Shown: positions 10,901-22,700 of the stretch, piece by piece
Layout: every line of letters begins with the position of its first letter
How positions within the stretch are numbered: the stretch's first letter is position 1
Assembly (NCBI GenBank): GCA_023053545.1
Contig: JAKZAN010000005.1
Coordinates: 10,044,001-10,108,000, forward strand
Length of the DNA: 64,000 nt
Origin: Lepidurus packardi
Lineage: Eukaryota; Arthropoda; Branchiopoda; Notostraca; Triopsidae
Reading direction: 5' to 3'
Translations under genes and position numbers: made by a program
Notes under the pieces: generated by a model
The model's input: only the letters and a program-made list of their open reading frames with translations
The model's database searches: none
What the model was told of the DNA's origin: nothing

Positions 10901-13174
10901 GTAGGCTGCAGCCGTGAATGCCTTTTCTCAAACTTTGAGACGTTACACGTCACTAAATCATCTGGCCCAAGCCGCTCGAGCTGTTTTGCACAATTCGGCC
11001 CAGATTAGCCAGATGTTGGCGGATTTGAACCGGGTAGACTTCCATAATGTTCAGGAACAAGTAATGGAATTCCATTTGCCTTCTTTTGTTGTATTTATTT
11101 ACATATATTTGTTTGTTCGATGACAGGCGTCGTGGGTGTGCCAATGTGACGATGATTTGGTGTCGTTTTTGGAAGCAGATTTTAAAGCTACCCTCCAGGG
11201 CCAGGCTTCACTAGAACAGTGGGCCACTTGGCTGGAAGGCGTAGTCAACAAAGCCTTGTTACCTTTCCAGGGCCGTCCGGATTTTGCTCGTGCTGCTCGT
11301 CGGTTTCTGCTAAAATGGTCTTTTTATAGGTAAGCTGCTGTCTTGGTTCTTGGAAAATTGAGGGAACAAAAAGGGTTGGTTTTGTTGGAATAATTTATGA
11401 AAACGATACTCGGAAGTATGTGAGGGACGAAGAAGCGAAAACTTAGGTAGTAGTTACAGGTTGGTCATAAAGTGAGCGTTTTATATTACTGTATTTGAGT
11501 TTGGGTTGGGCTTCAGTTTGCATAATCAGATTTGGCAGTTGAAGGAGCCACTTTTGCATGTCTGGACAAGCAAGGGAAGATTTAAGAGTGTTCCTAGTGT
11601 TATTGTAGAAGCGTGAGCTTGAAGTATCTATTAGTTGCATGCAAATATGGACATCGTACCAAGTAAGTGCACAGTCTTATGTCTTATTAAGGATTTAGTT
11701 CAGAACTGACGTTAACGTTTTTATAAAGAGTGTTTCTTTTCCCTACCGTTTAAACGGCTTTATTTGGTAGTATTTTACGGAAGTCAAAAACAAAGATATT
11801 TTGAACTAAAAAGGAAGGTTCAAGTACCGTACTACATTCTGATGCGCTTTACATAGTAGCGTAGTAGACGGAAGAAATTCATTATCAACATCGTAATACC
11901 CAAGAGGTTTTTGCCCTTTAGAGAATCTAAGTCACGGAAAGCGTGACCGTAATGCAACAATAGTCGGTGTAGCTTAACCAGTTTTGTAAACAGTTACAAA
12001 TGCTTCGTTTAGAAAGTTCAAGAATACGTTACAATTATCTTGAGTGTTAAGTTTGTGCTTCTCTCTTGTTAGCTTACTATTACAAATAAGTCATAATCCT
12101 TCACCATAACCTTCGCTAACGTCTTGTTGATAACTTTCAAACCATAGGAATGCAAGCTATTGAAACCCTTCCTAGTATAACAGGAGCCAATCATACAACA
12201 TAGCTTATATATAGAACATAGAACCAATCATAGCCAATCATAGAACATAGCTTATTCGGCTTGATTTCAGGCATTTGTTTTTCTTAGCTCAATATATCTA
12301 TTTAATTTAATCAAAACTTCAGTGCACGGTTCCTTTGTCACCCAAACTGTTATTAAAGCGGAGTGCTTTCCAGAATGTAAACAAAAAAAGGGCGTTGTAG
12401 TCCTTTTAACTATTTCAAGATGGCAGCTTATTTTCATCGTTCGGATATCCAAAAAGAAAAAAATGGCTTAAGTTGTTTATGTTTGAATGTTTTGTTTCTA
12501 TTTAAAAATAGAAACAAAAAAAAAGAAAAAAATGGCTAAAGTTGTTTATGTTTGAATGTTTTGTTTTTCTCCCAATCTAGTTCTATGGTGATCCGTGATT
12601 TGACACTTAGAAGTGCGGCTAGTTTTGGGTCTTTCCACTTAATTCGACTGTTGTATGACGAATATATGTTCTTCCTGGTGGAGCATCGAGTGGCAGCAGC
12701 CACAGGCGAAACTCCCATTGCTGTTATGGGAGAGGTACCCTCTTTTCTCTTTTTTTCTATACCAAATTATCATTGCTCACACACTTCGTTTTGCTCTTCA
12801 TCCAGTTCATGAAAAATCTATTTTATTGATTTCTTTTTTATTTTATTTATACATTTGTTTACTTACTGTTCATCTAACGAATTTGCTCAACTATCTTTAT
12901 TTTCTTTGTAGTCCCGTTAAGTAGTGTTAGGCGAATCGCTATCGTTCTGGTTCCAGACATTAATTTTCATGTGTTGCACTTTTGGTCTCGTTTTTAGTTT
13001 ATCTGTACAAGTCAGACCCCTCGATTTCATGGAGATTCGACCAGTCCCCATTCCAATGCAGAGGATAGCCCGTCTTTCCGGGAGAATTTGGGGACTATGG
13101 CTCAAGTCGGAGTTCGAACGCTTCCGGAATCCACTGCTCATCCTTTGATCAAAAGAGCCCGGATAGACTCGTAG
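4985..13174 (+). CDS. Rfx: RFX-family (RFX1/2/3-type) transcription factor, N-terminus incomplete
   Basis: Winged-helix factor that binds X-box DNA as a dimer and, in animals, drives ciliary genes (Drosophila Rfx, nematode daf-19). Exons: 4985-5083 (candidate), 5726-5957, 6231-6305, 7414-7522, 7649-7745, 7818-7949, 8158-8331, 8514-8695, 9693-9903, 10105-10373, 10461-10680, 10905-11060, 11127-11329, 12581-12734, 12998-13174; all phases agree. The 8514 exon and the start of 9693 encode the DNA-binding domain, with [53 protein letters not shown]. Later exons hold the conserved B, C and dimerisation regions ([56 protein letters not shown]). The C-terminus is short and ends KRARIDS. The early exons are Gly/Ser/Tyr-rich and poorly conserved, as in other RFX proteins. 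The exon with the start codon was not found. Confidence 0.93.
5586..5598 (+). promoter_or_regulatory. Possible X-box half-site (RFX target)
   Basis: GTTGCCATAACTA lies in the intron just before the second RFX exon. The first eight bases fit the X-box half GTTGCCAT, but the second half is degenerate. RFX proteins can regulate their own genes, so the position is suggestive. A chance match is quite possible. Confidence 0.2.
6775..6792. repeat. Poly-C run
   Basis: This is an uninterrupted run of about 18 C residues in an RFX intron. A similar run lies at 4484-4501. Such runs are prone to length errors in assembly. Confidence 0.9.
7818..8331 (+). other. Rfx: Two tandem related RFX exons before the DNA-binding domain
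   Basis: Exon 7818-7949 encodes a segment with GGTYLI and ending STTRASPQT. The next exon, 8158-8331, encodes VTYLVN, an Asn/Gly-rich insert and ends ATRVSPAT. Both resemble the single vertebrate segment GGTYLI...TTRASPAT that directly precedes the DNA-binding domain. Both begin and end in phase 0, so either can be skipped without a frameshift. This suggests exon duplication and possibly alternative use, which is inference. Confidence 0.6.
12184..12256. repeat. Short imperfect tandem repeat in an RFX intron
   Basis: The motif CCAATCATA-(GA)ACATAG-CTTAT recurs in overlapping partial copies, giving a small minisatellite-like cluster. It lies in the intron between 11329 and 12581. No function is apparent. 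Confidence 0.6.
12451..12566 (+). repeat. 47-bp direct duplication with a 14-bp hairpin at an RFX 3' splice site
   Basis: Copies at 12451-12497 and 12520-12566 differ at one position (GGCTTAAG against GGCTAAAG). Between and overlapping them is a perfect inverted repeat, TTTTGTTTCTATTT at 12490-12503 and its complement at 12506-12519, with a 2-nt loop. The right copy supplies the pyrimidine tract of the acceptor for the exon at 12581. Confidence 0.85.
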
Positions 13175-16100
13175 GAATTTAGGAAACTGCCAAGGGAAAG
13201 CAAACTTGCTTGTACAAGAATGGACACCATTTAAAAAAGCGACTTCCTTCTTTCTAAGGGGATACATTTCTCCGATACAAGAAATATAGAAGTTGAAAAA
13301 CTGTTTTTGGCTAAGGAAGTTTCTGTCTTAAAAAAAAAAAATTGACAGAACAGTGAATTCTAGTCCTCTATTTCATTGCGGTATAAATGATTAAACTCCT
13401 TAAATCTCTTAATCAGGCCATTTGCGAATTAGTTTAGGGAAGCTTTCTGTATCTTGTTTAGTTTTTTTAATTTTTTTTTTTCGTTTCGTTTATGAAAATT
13501 CTGTTGTGTAATTGGGTAGAGTGGACCCAGGAAGGACCATTAGGAGAGATAAAAGAGAAAGAGAGAGAATATGGTTTTAACGATCTTTTTTGCTTTTTCG
13601 TTTCATGATTTCCATCGTGTGAACGTTAAGAAACCAACCTTGAGCATCCAAAACGACCAGTTGTTTTTTCCAAGCCATTGTTCTTAAAAGTGAAAAACCA
13701 ACTTAACTAAACAGGGTCCTATTCGTGTTGCTGAGGGTTTTTTAAAAGAGTTAAAAGGAAGAAAACTCTCTGGTATCTTAATCCATCCTAGTTTGTTCAG
13801 CGAAAAACAAAGGTGAAGTGTACATTTTGAAGCTAACTTGTTGTCTGGTTTTGTCTTAACGCCCAATCCTTTCCCACGTCAACGCAGAAAAGAAGAACGT
13901 TGGAACTATTTTTGCTAAAAAGTTAGTCCTTGGACATTTCATAAAAAGGAAAAGTACGTTAGTACTACTTTTTGTCTTCGCGCTCAAACAGTCCGTGAGA
14001 AATCCGTTTGTGTTGGGATTATAACATATCAATAACACGCGCGAGAACTGGGCGAACAGAAATGATATTTAAGACTTGAGTGCCATGTAGATTTTTTTTA
14101 TGTGACATTGTGAAGTTCTGGCTTGTTTCTTTTCCGGTTCAGATCCAAAAGGAAAACGAGGGTTGAACCTATTTTGTTTTTAAAGGAACCATGGATTTGT
14201 TCTGTAGTTGTCTTGTGTCTAATTATAGTACATGTCCTTCAGTATTCGTCTATCATGACTGTTTTTTTTATTATTATTATTATTCATTCATTACCGGCGC
14301 GTACCTACGTTGGGATTTACCGAATAATAATGTAAAAAAAATCATGACTAATTTTCCATAATTAGTAGATTATCTTGAAATCAGCACTTGTCAAATGGGA
14401 TCTTGGAATTTCCGACGCTCAGAAAGTTGAATGTATTTTATTGCCTTTGTAAGGTCCAATTGCCGCTCCAGGAATTTGAGGGTTTGTGCTGCGGTTTCAG
14501 AAGAAATATGGGAGAATAGTGGGTCCTCTAGTTGGTCCATCCGTGAAAAGGGACCCCCTTTTTTAGTCCTTTTTATTTGCGCCAATACAAAGGTTTGAGA
14601 CGTTCGAGAGGGGGCAGAAAAAGAAAAAAAGAGGTATTTTTCCCCCCAATCTTTCGCTCACCAAGTATCTTGCGATGTAACTCAGGCGCCAAGTGTGTCG
14701 GGTCGCCGGTATACGACGTTTGGCTCTCTTCCCTGCAACGTTTCGACGTCATCCCTCACAAGAACCTTTCGCTTGAGCTAGAGCAGTAATAGCTGGCCCC
14801 AAACTCCCCTTTTCCTCCCCACTTTCCCCAGCTCACTTTGAGAGGCATCGATTTTTGCTTGCTCGAGAAGAGCCAGTATTTCTGCAATTCTTCTTCGCCG
14901 CGTCCTGCTCCCATCCTGTTCTTCCCGTCTTCCTCTCCTCCATGCTGAGATATTCAGGATTCGACAAAAAATGCCCGATTTGCAAACTATAGGTACCGGC
15001 CAAGCTGACATAATCGCCGCCTGGTACTTTCCGCGAGCGAGACTCTGAATTGCTGCCGATAAAGGAAGAGGGGAGCTTCTTTCGCCCGGTTTTCTTCGCT
15101 TGGGAACGGACGGAAAGCGTTGGAGAGGAAAAAGACTTGCAGCCAGCCATCCGTCATTCGCGGAACTGTCAGCTGTGAGATTTCTGGCTGTCAAACTACT
15201 GGAGCAAGTCGACTTCATTTCTCAAAGCAACTGGCATTCAATAAGGTTTTGCGCAAGACCGGATTCCAAAGCGGTAGGATCTACCCTTTGCTGTCTAGGG
15301 AAGTTTGCCAGTGCAGTAATTTCACAACCAATCCGTCGACCTTCTAGTTGAAAGGTTTAATCGGTTATTCCGACAAATGCCATTTAACAGCTCAGAAGAA
15401 ATTGCAGCAATGAGGGCAGGTTTTTTAAAACGCTGGGCCATGGCAACTCTGGATGGATATTGGGTCTTTATAGAACCAGTTGGTGTAACGATAGACTCTC
15501 GGTGGGAGGTTTAGGACCGCAGCAATCGAGTTTGCAGGACTCTCATGGGTGGACCAGGGAAAAAAAGTGGTTTCAAATGGGTTTGACAGGATTGAGTTAA
15601 CCACCGCCGTCTTTTCCCTCCTACTCGCTTTTTATTAGCACTGGTCATTGTGTCCGAAGGTTTTTGGCTCCATGTCTCAAAATTTTGATCCGTTTTTGCT
15701 TGTCGGACGGGAAGGAGGGAGTAATATTACTGCAACATATTATTGCAGTCTTTTCTTTTGGCGAGCTGAAAACGTGGAAAGCGCTTCATAGGATTCAGGC
15801 AGGGCATCAAGCCAATCCTTCTCTTTTATATCCCTCGTTCTATAGCATACTGCATGCTATTTGCATTTCGGCAAGTTAACGAATCGAAGCAATAGTGGTG
15901 ATTTTTAGAAATCGGTCAGCCGTGAGCAGGGAATTATTTCTGGGGTAGGGATTTTGAGAGTTTTTTTATTGCCTTTAAGAAAGGCGAGCTCCGCAGTAGC
16001 GGTGTGTTCAAAAGACAGGGCTGTACATCAGTAACTACTTCATTTGGAGCCCTCTTTCGGAATCCAGTTGGATGCAGGTCCAATTACTTCCGTCACGGAG

Positions 16101-16795
16101 CGTCGTTGTCCTGGGTCACACAATCACACATGTGAAGGCCATTGTTCATCAACACTTTGGCTTTAACCCCTTCGTCGACTTGAACCTTTTATCCCAACCT
16201 CCCCTAGAACGTTTGGGCCCAAGTCGCCCGGGGCAGGAATCCTGTCCAGCCCGTATTGCGCATCTTGGCTGAAGGCGCAGCCTCCTCGGAAGTGGCCTCA
16301 ACGGGTCTTTTTCCTTGTTTGCAGATATGCCCCTTCAGTTTACGGCCGACACACAGTCTTGAGCCATTGTGAGCTCCGGATGATGGCTTGCTACGATCGT
16401 GAACAAGTGGTATTAGCTCCTGCCGTAGTAATTAGTGAGTCCGGCGAGCAATGAAGGAGTTACGCAAGTGTGTGGTTCAGCGCAGCCCCGGTTGTTGAGG
16501 TCGCTTAGGCAGAGGAAGATGAAGCAGGATGTGGATATTTGAACCGACGCAGAGCGACCACCGAAGGCGGAAGCTCTACCAAGTTTTACTGGAAGAAATT
16601 TACTGCCTCGTCTTTGGCAAGTGCTCCCCCGGTAGCTGGATTATGGCGTACTCGTGGGCCAACCCTCCAGGAATACCAATACCACTCGCAGCAGCCAGTT
16701 GATGGCGTCGGTGACCCGCGACCTCAGCTGCATCTTCCCTCTCCCAGTACCCGTACCACCCTCCATATTGCTTACTGGATTTCCCGGGACCGGTC
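13175..16795. other. Intergenic region and probable NMDAR2 5' UTR/promoter
   Basis: No protein domain is recognisable in any frame. The first part is AT-rich, and the part after about 14,600 is more GC-balanced with many pyrimidine tracts. An AG acceptor near 16325 followed by a GT donor near 16434 could bound a non-coding first exon of the receptor gene. Overlapping open frames near 14778-15218 and 16539-16991 look like chance or shadows. Confidence 0.45.
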
Positions 16796-19700
16796 ATGGA
16801 CGACCGGCGATGTTCCTGCTGCGTACCTCTCCGTCTTGGTTTTTTCCTATTCCTTGTTTGCTGGATTGGCTGGCTGCTACCGCCAGTTGCTACCGCACGA
16901 GCCTTGGCTCCACCCCCCATTCTTCGCGTCCTCGGCGTTTTTAGTGCTCCGGATTACCCCGTCATGTCGCGTGTTTTTCACAAAACTTTAATGGCCCTCA
17001 ACAAAGAAGCGCGCTTAGGAGTTTCGCGTACTCATCGCTCCTTGGCCGATGAGACTGAGGCCACTCCTTTTCCTACCGCTGTAGACTCCTCCCCGAGCAG
17101 TAACATCGGTGATGTGAACCTCGATGACCTTGACAGTGATGCGACTAAATGGCCCGAGTGGTCGGACGAGAGCCTAGAAGGCATTGCTACTCCCTCGGTT
17201 GGCAGTGAGAAAGAATCCAGGTCTAGCAGAATAGCAGCAAGATCGTTATTGGCCTTCTCAGAAAGTTATAGTGTGGTTGATAGTCAACTGCACACTGGTA
17301 TCAAGAATTTGAAAGAACGGCCCGTTTCAGCAGGGGTACCGGTACAAGCCAGTAACAGCATCGCAGCCTCAACGCAGCACAAGTGGGTGAAATTGGAGGG
17401 GTTGGCGCTGACCTGGAAAGGGGTGACCAACCAGAGTATGGAAGATTTTTGCAGAACTCTGCTGAGGTTGCGACCCGCTGTAGTTTTGGTGCTCACGGGG
17501 GATGACCGCGCTACGTTTAGCATCACAGCCGCTGCTGGAGCAACTGGCGTGTCAGTGGTCGGGATGAGAAGCCGAGGCCTTGATGATGACAACTTTAAGG
17601 TAATTAGAAATTCTGTCAATATTATGGCTGTAAATTAATCCCATTTTCTTATTGATTTTTAAAAACTTCACTTTCCGTTTGCCCAGATACGTGCCATTCT
17701 ATTATTATTCTACTATTAGGAATTCTATTATCAATTTCAAGGAATGCCGAGTTGAATACAGTTTCCTGGAACGGCTAAGAATTCAAAATTCTTGAAATAC
17801 AAGCTATCCTAGTCTAGTTTTCTTCTTCATTAGGCTAACAACCTGAGCTTACTTACATTTTGTCAGCGTAATTACCGAACTAACTTGTGTGACTATTTGT
17901 GGATAAATACGTCGACTGTCGCCGAAGGAAGGTTCTAAGGAATTTCTGAAGGAAGGTTCGAAATAAATTCCGTTAGAGGAGTAAATCATCTCATTATATA
18001 ATTACATAGAGCAGGTACCAGGTTAAGTTTATTCATAGTGAAGCTCGAGTCTTGGTAGTAAAAGAAACTTTCTTGGGAGATGCTTAGTTTTTTTTTCTTT
18101 TTCCTTAGCTTGTAGCGCGATACTAAGAGCCCGTTTACCAGTTTACAACTTTGGCTGCAGCTGCTAAAAAGACCCATCTAATCTACGTAATTATTGAATG
18201 GAATGCCTCCTCCTTTTGGTCAGAGCGAAAAAAGAAACTTCCGAGCTCATCCTCCTACAATACTTGAACTTAGCAAATTGGCTTTAAATCGTCTTTTAAG
18301 GCTTTTGAAAAGACCCGGATCGGAGACAGGGAAATGCATCCCTTCCTATTCCTTCTCGTTATGCTTGAGACATTGCTTTGATTTCCCTTTTTCTTGGGCT
18401 TCCATACAGAACAGACGGAGATAAAATAAAAATAAAGGAGCATCTCACCCCGTTATTGTAAAAGGCCGCTCAAAGTCCAGAGGGAAATGGTTTGATGAGA
18501 TAGATTCAAGATACGAAAGGGCTAGTGAGTTATGGGAATTTCCTGGCAGCTGCCAAGGGGAAAACCAACCAAAAGAAGTCTTGCGTTATCGAAACATTAG
18601 GCCTTTAGCCCCCCCCTTGACTGAGCCCGTTCCCGGCATCAGTACTGCACAGCAGAGTGCCGTACGTCAGTACAACCAAAGAAATGGGACTCGTGGTTGG
18701 TTTCTGGATCCCTTTTTGCTATCGCACATTCCTTTTCTCCCTCAGAGGTCCAAATTACTGCGCTCAATAACGCGTAAATTGGTAAGAAGATACTTCATGT
18801 GCTCATTTTGCTGGCAAAACTTCGTTCCCCAATGTTCCCATCATCTTCGCGTGCCAGAACAAGTAGCACACGAGAGCCTGATTAGCCGGATGATGCTACG
18901 TTCTCATTGGCTTGCATAACAGAATTGAACCTTTCAAAGACAATTCCTCATCAACAAGCGCAACGGCGCTTCGCGGGCCGACAAGTAAAGCGTCTTAAAA
19001 GCTTTGGTCCGCTTCTTTTTTCGACCCGCAAATTCTATTTTACGTTCTTCAACTTTTTGCCCCGCCTCCGTAAATATCGTACGATAGTTAACTTTGTTTT
19101 CCTTCTGACTCTTTTTCTTTCGCCGTAGCTTCCAAAAATGTCCATGACAGACATTTCTGCCGGATCGAAGTAAAATGGCCAGCCTGGCTTATTTCTTCCT
19201 CTGAGACGGAGAATTTCGTTCCCTCCATTTCCTTTCTTAAACAGCCTGGTGTGGAAGTTAAGTGCCGAGCAAACGCAGGTTCTTCTCCCCCCTCTGCCAC
19301 CCGTTTTCTCCAACAACGATATGGTTCTCGTTCGCTTTTGCATATTGCTCCTTGGTCTCCTTGTATCATCCTCGACAAGCAATACATACCAACACACAGA
19401 AGCAAGCCCCTCCCATCGCGTGTTCTTTTGAAAGGCAGCAAAAGTAGATCTGATTTCGGTTTTCTGCAACGGATGGGGGGACTGTAAAACATAGCTACAT
19501 TGCAGACATCCGGAGAACCAACTGGGGCAGACGCCAAGAGAAAAAAAGGGGACAAGCGCGAGCACTGGCGACAAGGATGCTTCTGCTGTCTTTTGACCTT
19601 ATACAAGGGACCTTGAAGGGGGGATACTCGGGTTCGGGTTTTTGCAAAGGTTGTTTTAACATTCTCGCCAGGACATAATGGGGTTCTAAACAATCCTCTG

Positions 19701-22700
19701 GGCCAGTCCAGGAACTCAGATTTTGCAGCTAGCAGAGCACATCTTTTGCTAGCTACCAGAGACCGAAAAAGAGACAATCGATAAGTTCTTGGGGGCGACC
19801 TTGTTCCAGCCTCCCCCTCTCCTTGGAATCTTTCTGCTGTCTCCTCCCCTATCCATTGATCCACGGACTTGCTCCTCGTCGGGTTTGCCTGGCTGCCCTT
19901 CCGTTGGCTTTATTTACCAGCCATTTCCCGCTTTACCCCTAAGTGGGTAGTAGATTGGAGACAGCGGCACCCTAGATGCGACCCCCCTTGCTTTTGGCAC
20001 TATCAACTTGTTCTTCCCATCAACACAATCTGTACGGTATAAAAACAGGAACCTCTTGTTCCTTGCATGACAAGTTCAGTAATAATCCCTGCCTCCCAAC
20101 TGCGACGGATAGAGCCAGTACTGCTGCTAATGCTGGCGTACAGGGAGGGCTATGAGTGAGTCTCTCTAGCTTTAGCACCAATATTTCGGCCAAGGCCAGT
20201 AATACTGTCCTTGCTTACGGGTTGCAGGAGCTAGGACGGAAGGAGATAGATCCCCTTGATCCCTCTAGGCCCCAAGCGAGTGATGGAATATGACGAATCA
20301 CTTGGGGAGGGGGCCCGACTCCTGGGTTTTTATCCTGCAGCCCAGCGCCCTTTTCATTAACCTTTATTATTCAGCTACACTGTTAATGCTTTCCCTCTTT
20401 GCTTATGCAATCTGCAGTTATTGGCGCAGTATACTGCCAGTACTTAGGCGACTTGGACACGCTAAGTATTCCACTATGTTTTTTAGATTGAGAGAGAATA
20501 TACCAGCAAACATGGAGCTGGTCAGCTGCTGCTGTGTGGCAGATTGCAGCCCGCCTTGTGGACCATCCATTTGGAGTGGGGTCGTTCCAAGCGCTTTTAT
20601 TATGGTCGTTTGCTTCTAGCCCCGATTAGGGTCCAAAAGTACGCAACTTGACGCAAACTGACGAGACAAGTTACCGCTTCAGCTTAACACTCATAATTCT
20701 TTGCGGACACCATCACGAGGTTGTCTAAATGGTGGCCTTACAAGAGTTTCTGTTCGACTTACGTACAATCCGCGAAACCATTGAGGCTGAACAACCGTAG
20801 TATATAATACGTTAGGGCCATGTAGGATCATATCGTGGACAGAAATAGGGTCACAACAATGACACAAGCCAAGTCCATGATTGGCTAACGTTATTCCTGG
20901 CCTTTTTCTTGGACCCCCTACCCCAAATGGCTTGGCGGATGGGTGCAGGGAGCCGAGAGGAAGAGAGCACGTGTCTCGCATTATCAACCAGGACCAGTAG
21001 CGCCTGGCAAACAGATATGATTACTCTTTCCTTTTTGGGTTCCTGGCTCCTTCGGAGTTTTCTCGTTTTCTCTCTCTCCCTTGGTCTCTCTTATTATTAT
21101 GGTATAAGTTGGCTAGTGTAGAGCAGAGACCAGTGGGACCTTTGATAGGACCGAGCAAGCGAATCGCCACTGGAAAGCTGAACGAAATCGAATCAATGTT
21201 TAGGAGGAAAAGGAAGCGAGATAGAGTGTGTGTCTGTAGAGCTGTAGGGGTTATGTGTAGCCCTTTTCTGAGATGTTTTATTTGTATGTGTTTCTTGGTC
21301 TTGTCTTTGCTGACACAGGGCATTGCTCCTTGGTTTGTGAGCTTGAACCCCAAATCGCCGCACTTGGTGGCTGCCACCAAGCACCTTTTGGCGGCTAATA
21401 AATGGACGGCTGTGACGGCCGTATTGGACGACTCGCCACGGGCTCGGCGTCTGCATCAGCACTTGGAGGAGACGAATGAAAGCGCCAGACCTACGTCTGG
21501 CGGAGGGGAGGGCTACGGGACTTTCTTCTTCACCAACGTTACCATCATCCATCTAAACAGCGAAGCCCCAGGGCGGCAAATCTTGGCAAGACTAAGCAGC
21601 CTTCAACGCGTGCCTACTTTGGTCATTCTGGTGTGCTGCGACCCCTTAGTGGCCGCTAAGATCTTCCGCGAAGCAGCCAAGATTAACATGCTAGATGGAG
21701 ACTGGATTTGGATCGTCTTAGAAGAAGCAACGGAGCCGCCTGCTACGCCTGAAGGTGTCGCTGCTTATCCGCTTGGGTTGCTGGGCTTACGAGCGCGGCC
21801 CATTAAGTTGAGCAAATATTTGATGAAAGGAGCCGTGATGATGATCGACGGGGCGTTGAGAACGGCGGCTAATCAAGTTTCAGACTTGAACCAGGTATCA
21901 CTGCCCTTAAATGGCATGGTAGACCCGCCGCCTGGATGTGGTCCCACCTTGCATACCTCAGCTCGGGTCCAGTTCTCCCAACAATTGGTCAAGTAAGTGC
22001 ACATTCTTTCTGTCCTTTGTGCTTTTATTCTTCCAAAACACAACTAAAAATGCCGGGTCGGATCTAAGGGCCTTAGAATGGCGCATAAAAGAGGCTTTAT
22101 CCGGACGCCTCACGTACGACGGCGGCGGTAAAGTAGATTCCGCTTTGCAAGCAGTCTTTGACGTCGTCAACTGGGCACAGCGACGACCTTATACACTCCA
22201 GCCGTCTGTTTTTTCCTTTCGAGCATCTGGAAACGACAGTCCTGGGTCTCGGCGACCTCGGGCGGTCAACACAAGACCTTCATTCAACTCAGCTACCACG
22301 ACCATCCCGAATCAAATGGCCTTGGTGGACTATGTTGGAGATCAACCGGCGTCCTGGGAAAGGATGGAGGAAGAAGAAGAAGCTGGGACGAGTAACCTAG
22401 ATTTGGACGATGGCGACGATGAAGAAGACCTCAGTTTAATGGGCGTGGGAACCGGGTCAGGCAATACAAGTGTCAATAGTCATAACCTCTCGGCACCCTC
22501 TGGAAACAGCTTGGGATGGCGCTTAGTAGGTAACGTCACCGGATCGGCTGTTGTCTTCCAAAGTGTTGTCTGGCCGGGTGACAGTTTAGCTGGACCTCGT
22601 TCTCACAGCGCCAGAGTGTATCGTGTGTCCACAATGTTTTCCCCGCCGTTTGTCATGGAAGCCGAAGTAGAAGCGGATCAGGTAGGGTCCTTTTTTCAAT

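Noticed and set aside
12917..12950. Alternative last RFX exon after the acceptor near 12913
   Set aside because: It would end after two codons. The exon at 12998 continues in phase for 58 codons and ends in a plausible tail.
14778..15218. Two overlapping minus-strand open frames of 105 and 146 codons
   Set aside because: Neither has a recognisable motif; overlapping long frames in GC-richer DNA are expected by chance.
16539..16991. Plus-strand open frame overlapping the NMDAR2 first exon
   Set aside because: The receptor start at 16796, with a proper signal peptide, is in another frame; this frame has no domain and is a shadow.
19088..19864. 258-codon open frame on the minus strand inside the first NMDAR2 intron
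   Set aside because: No domain, no splice or start context, and residue composition like translated non-coding DNA; an overlapping frame of 179 codons is equally open.
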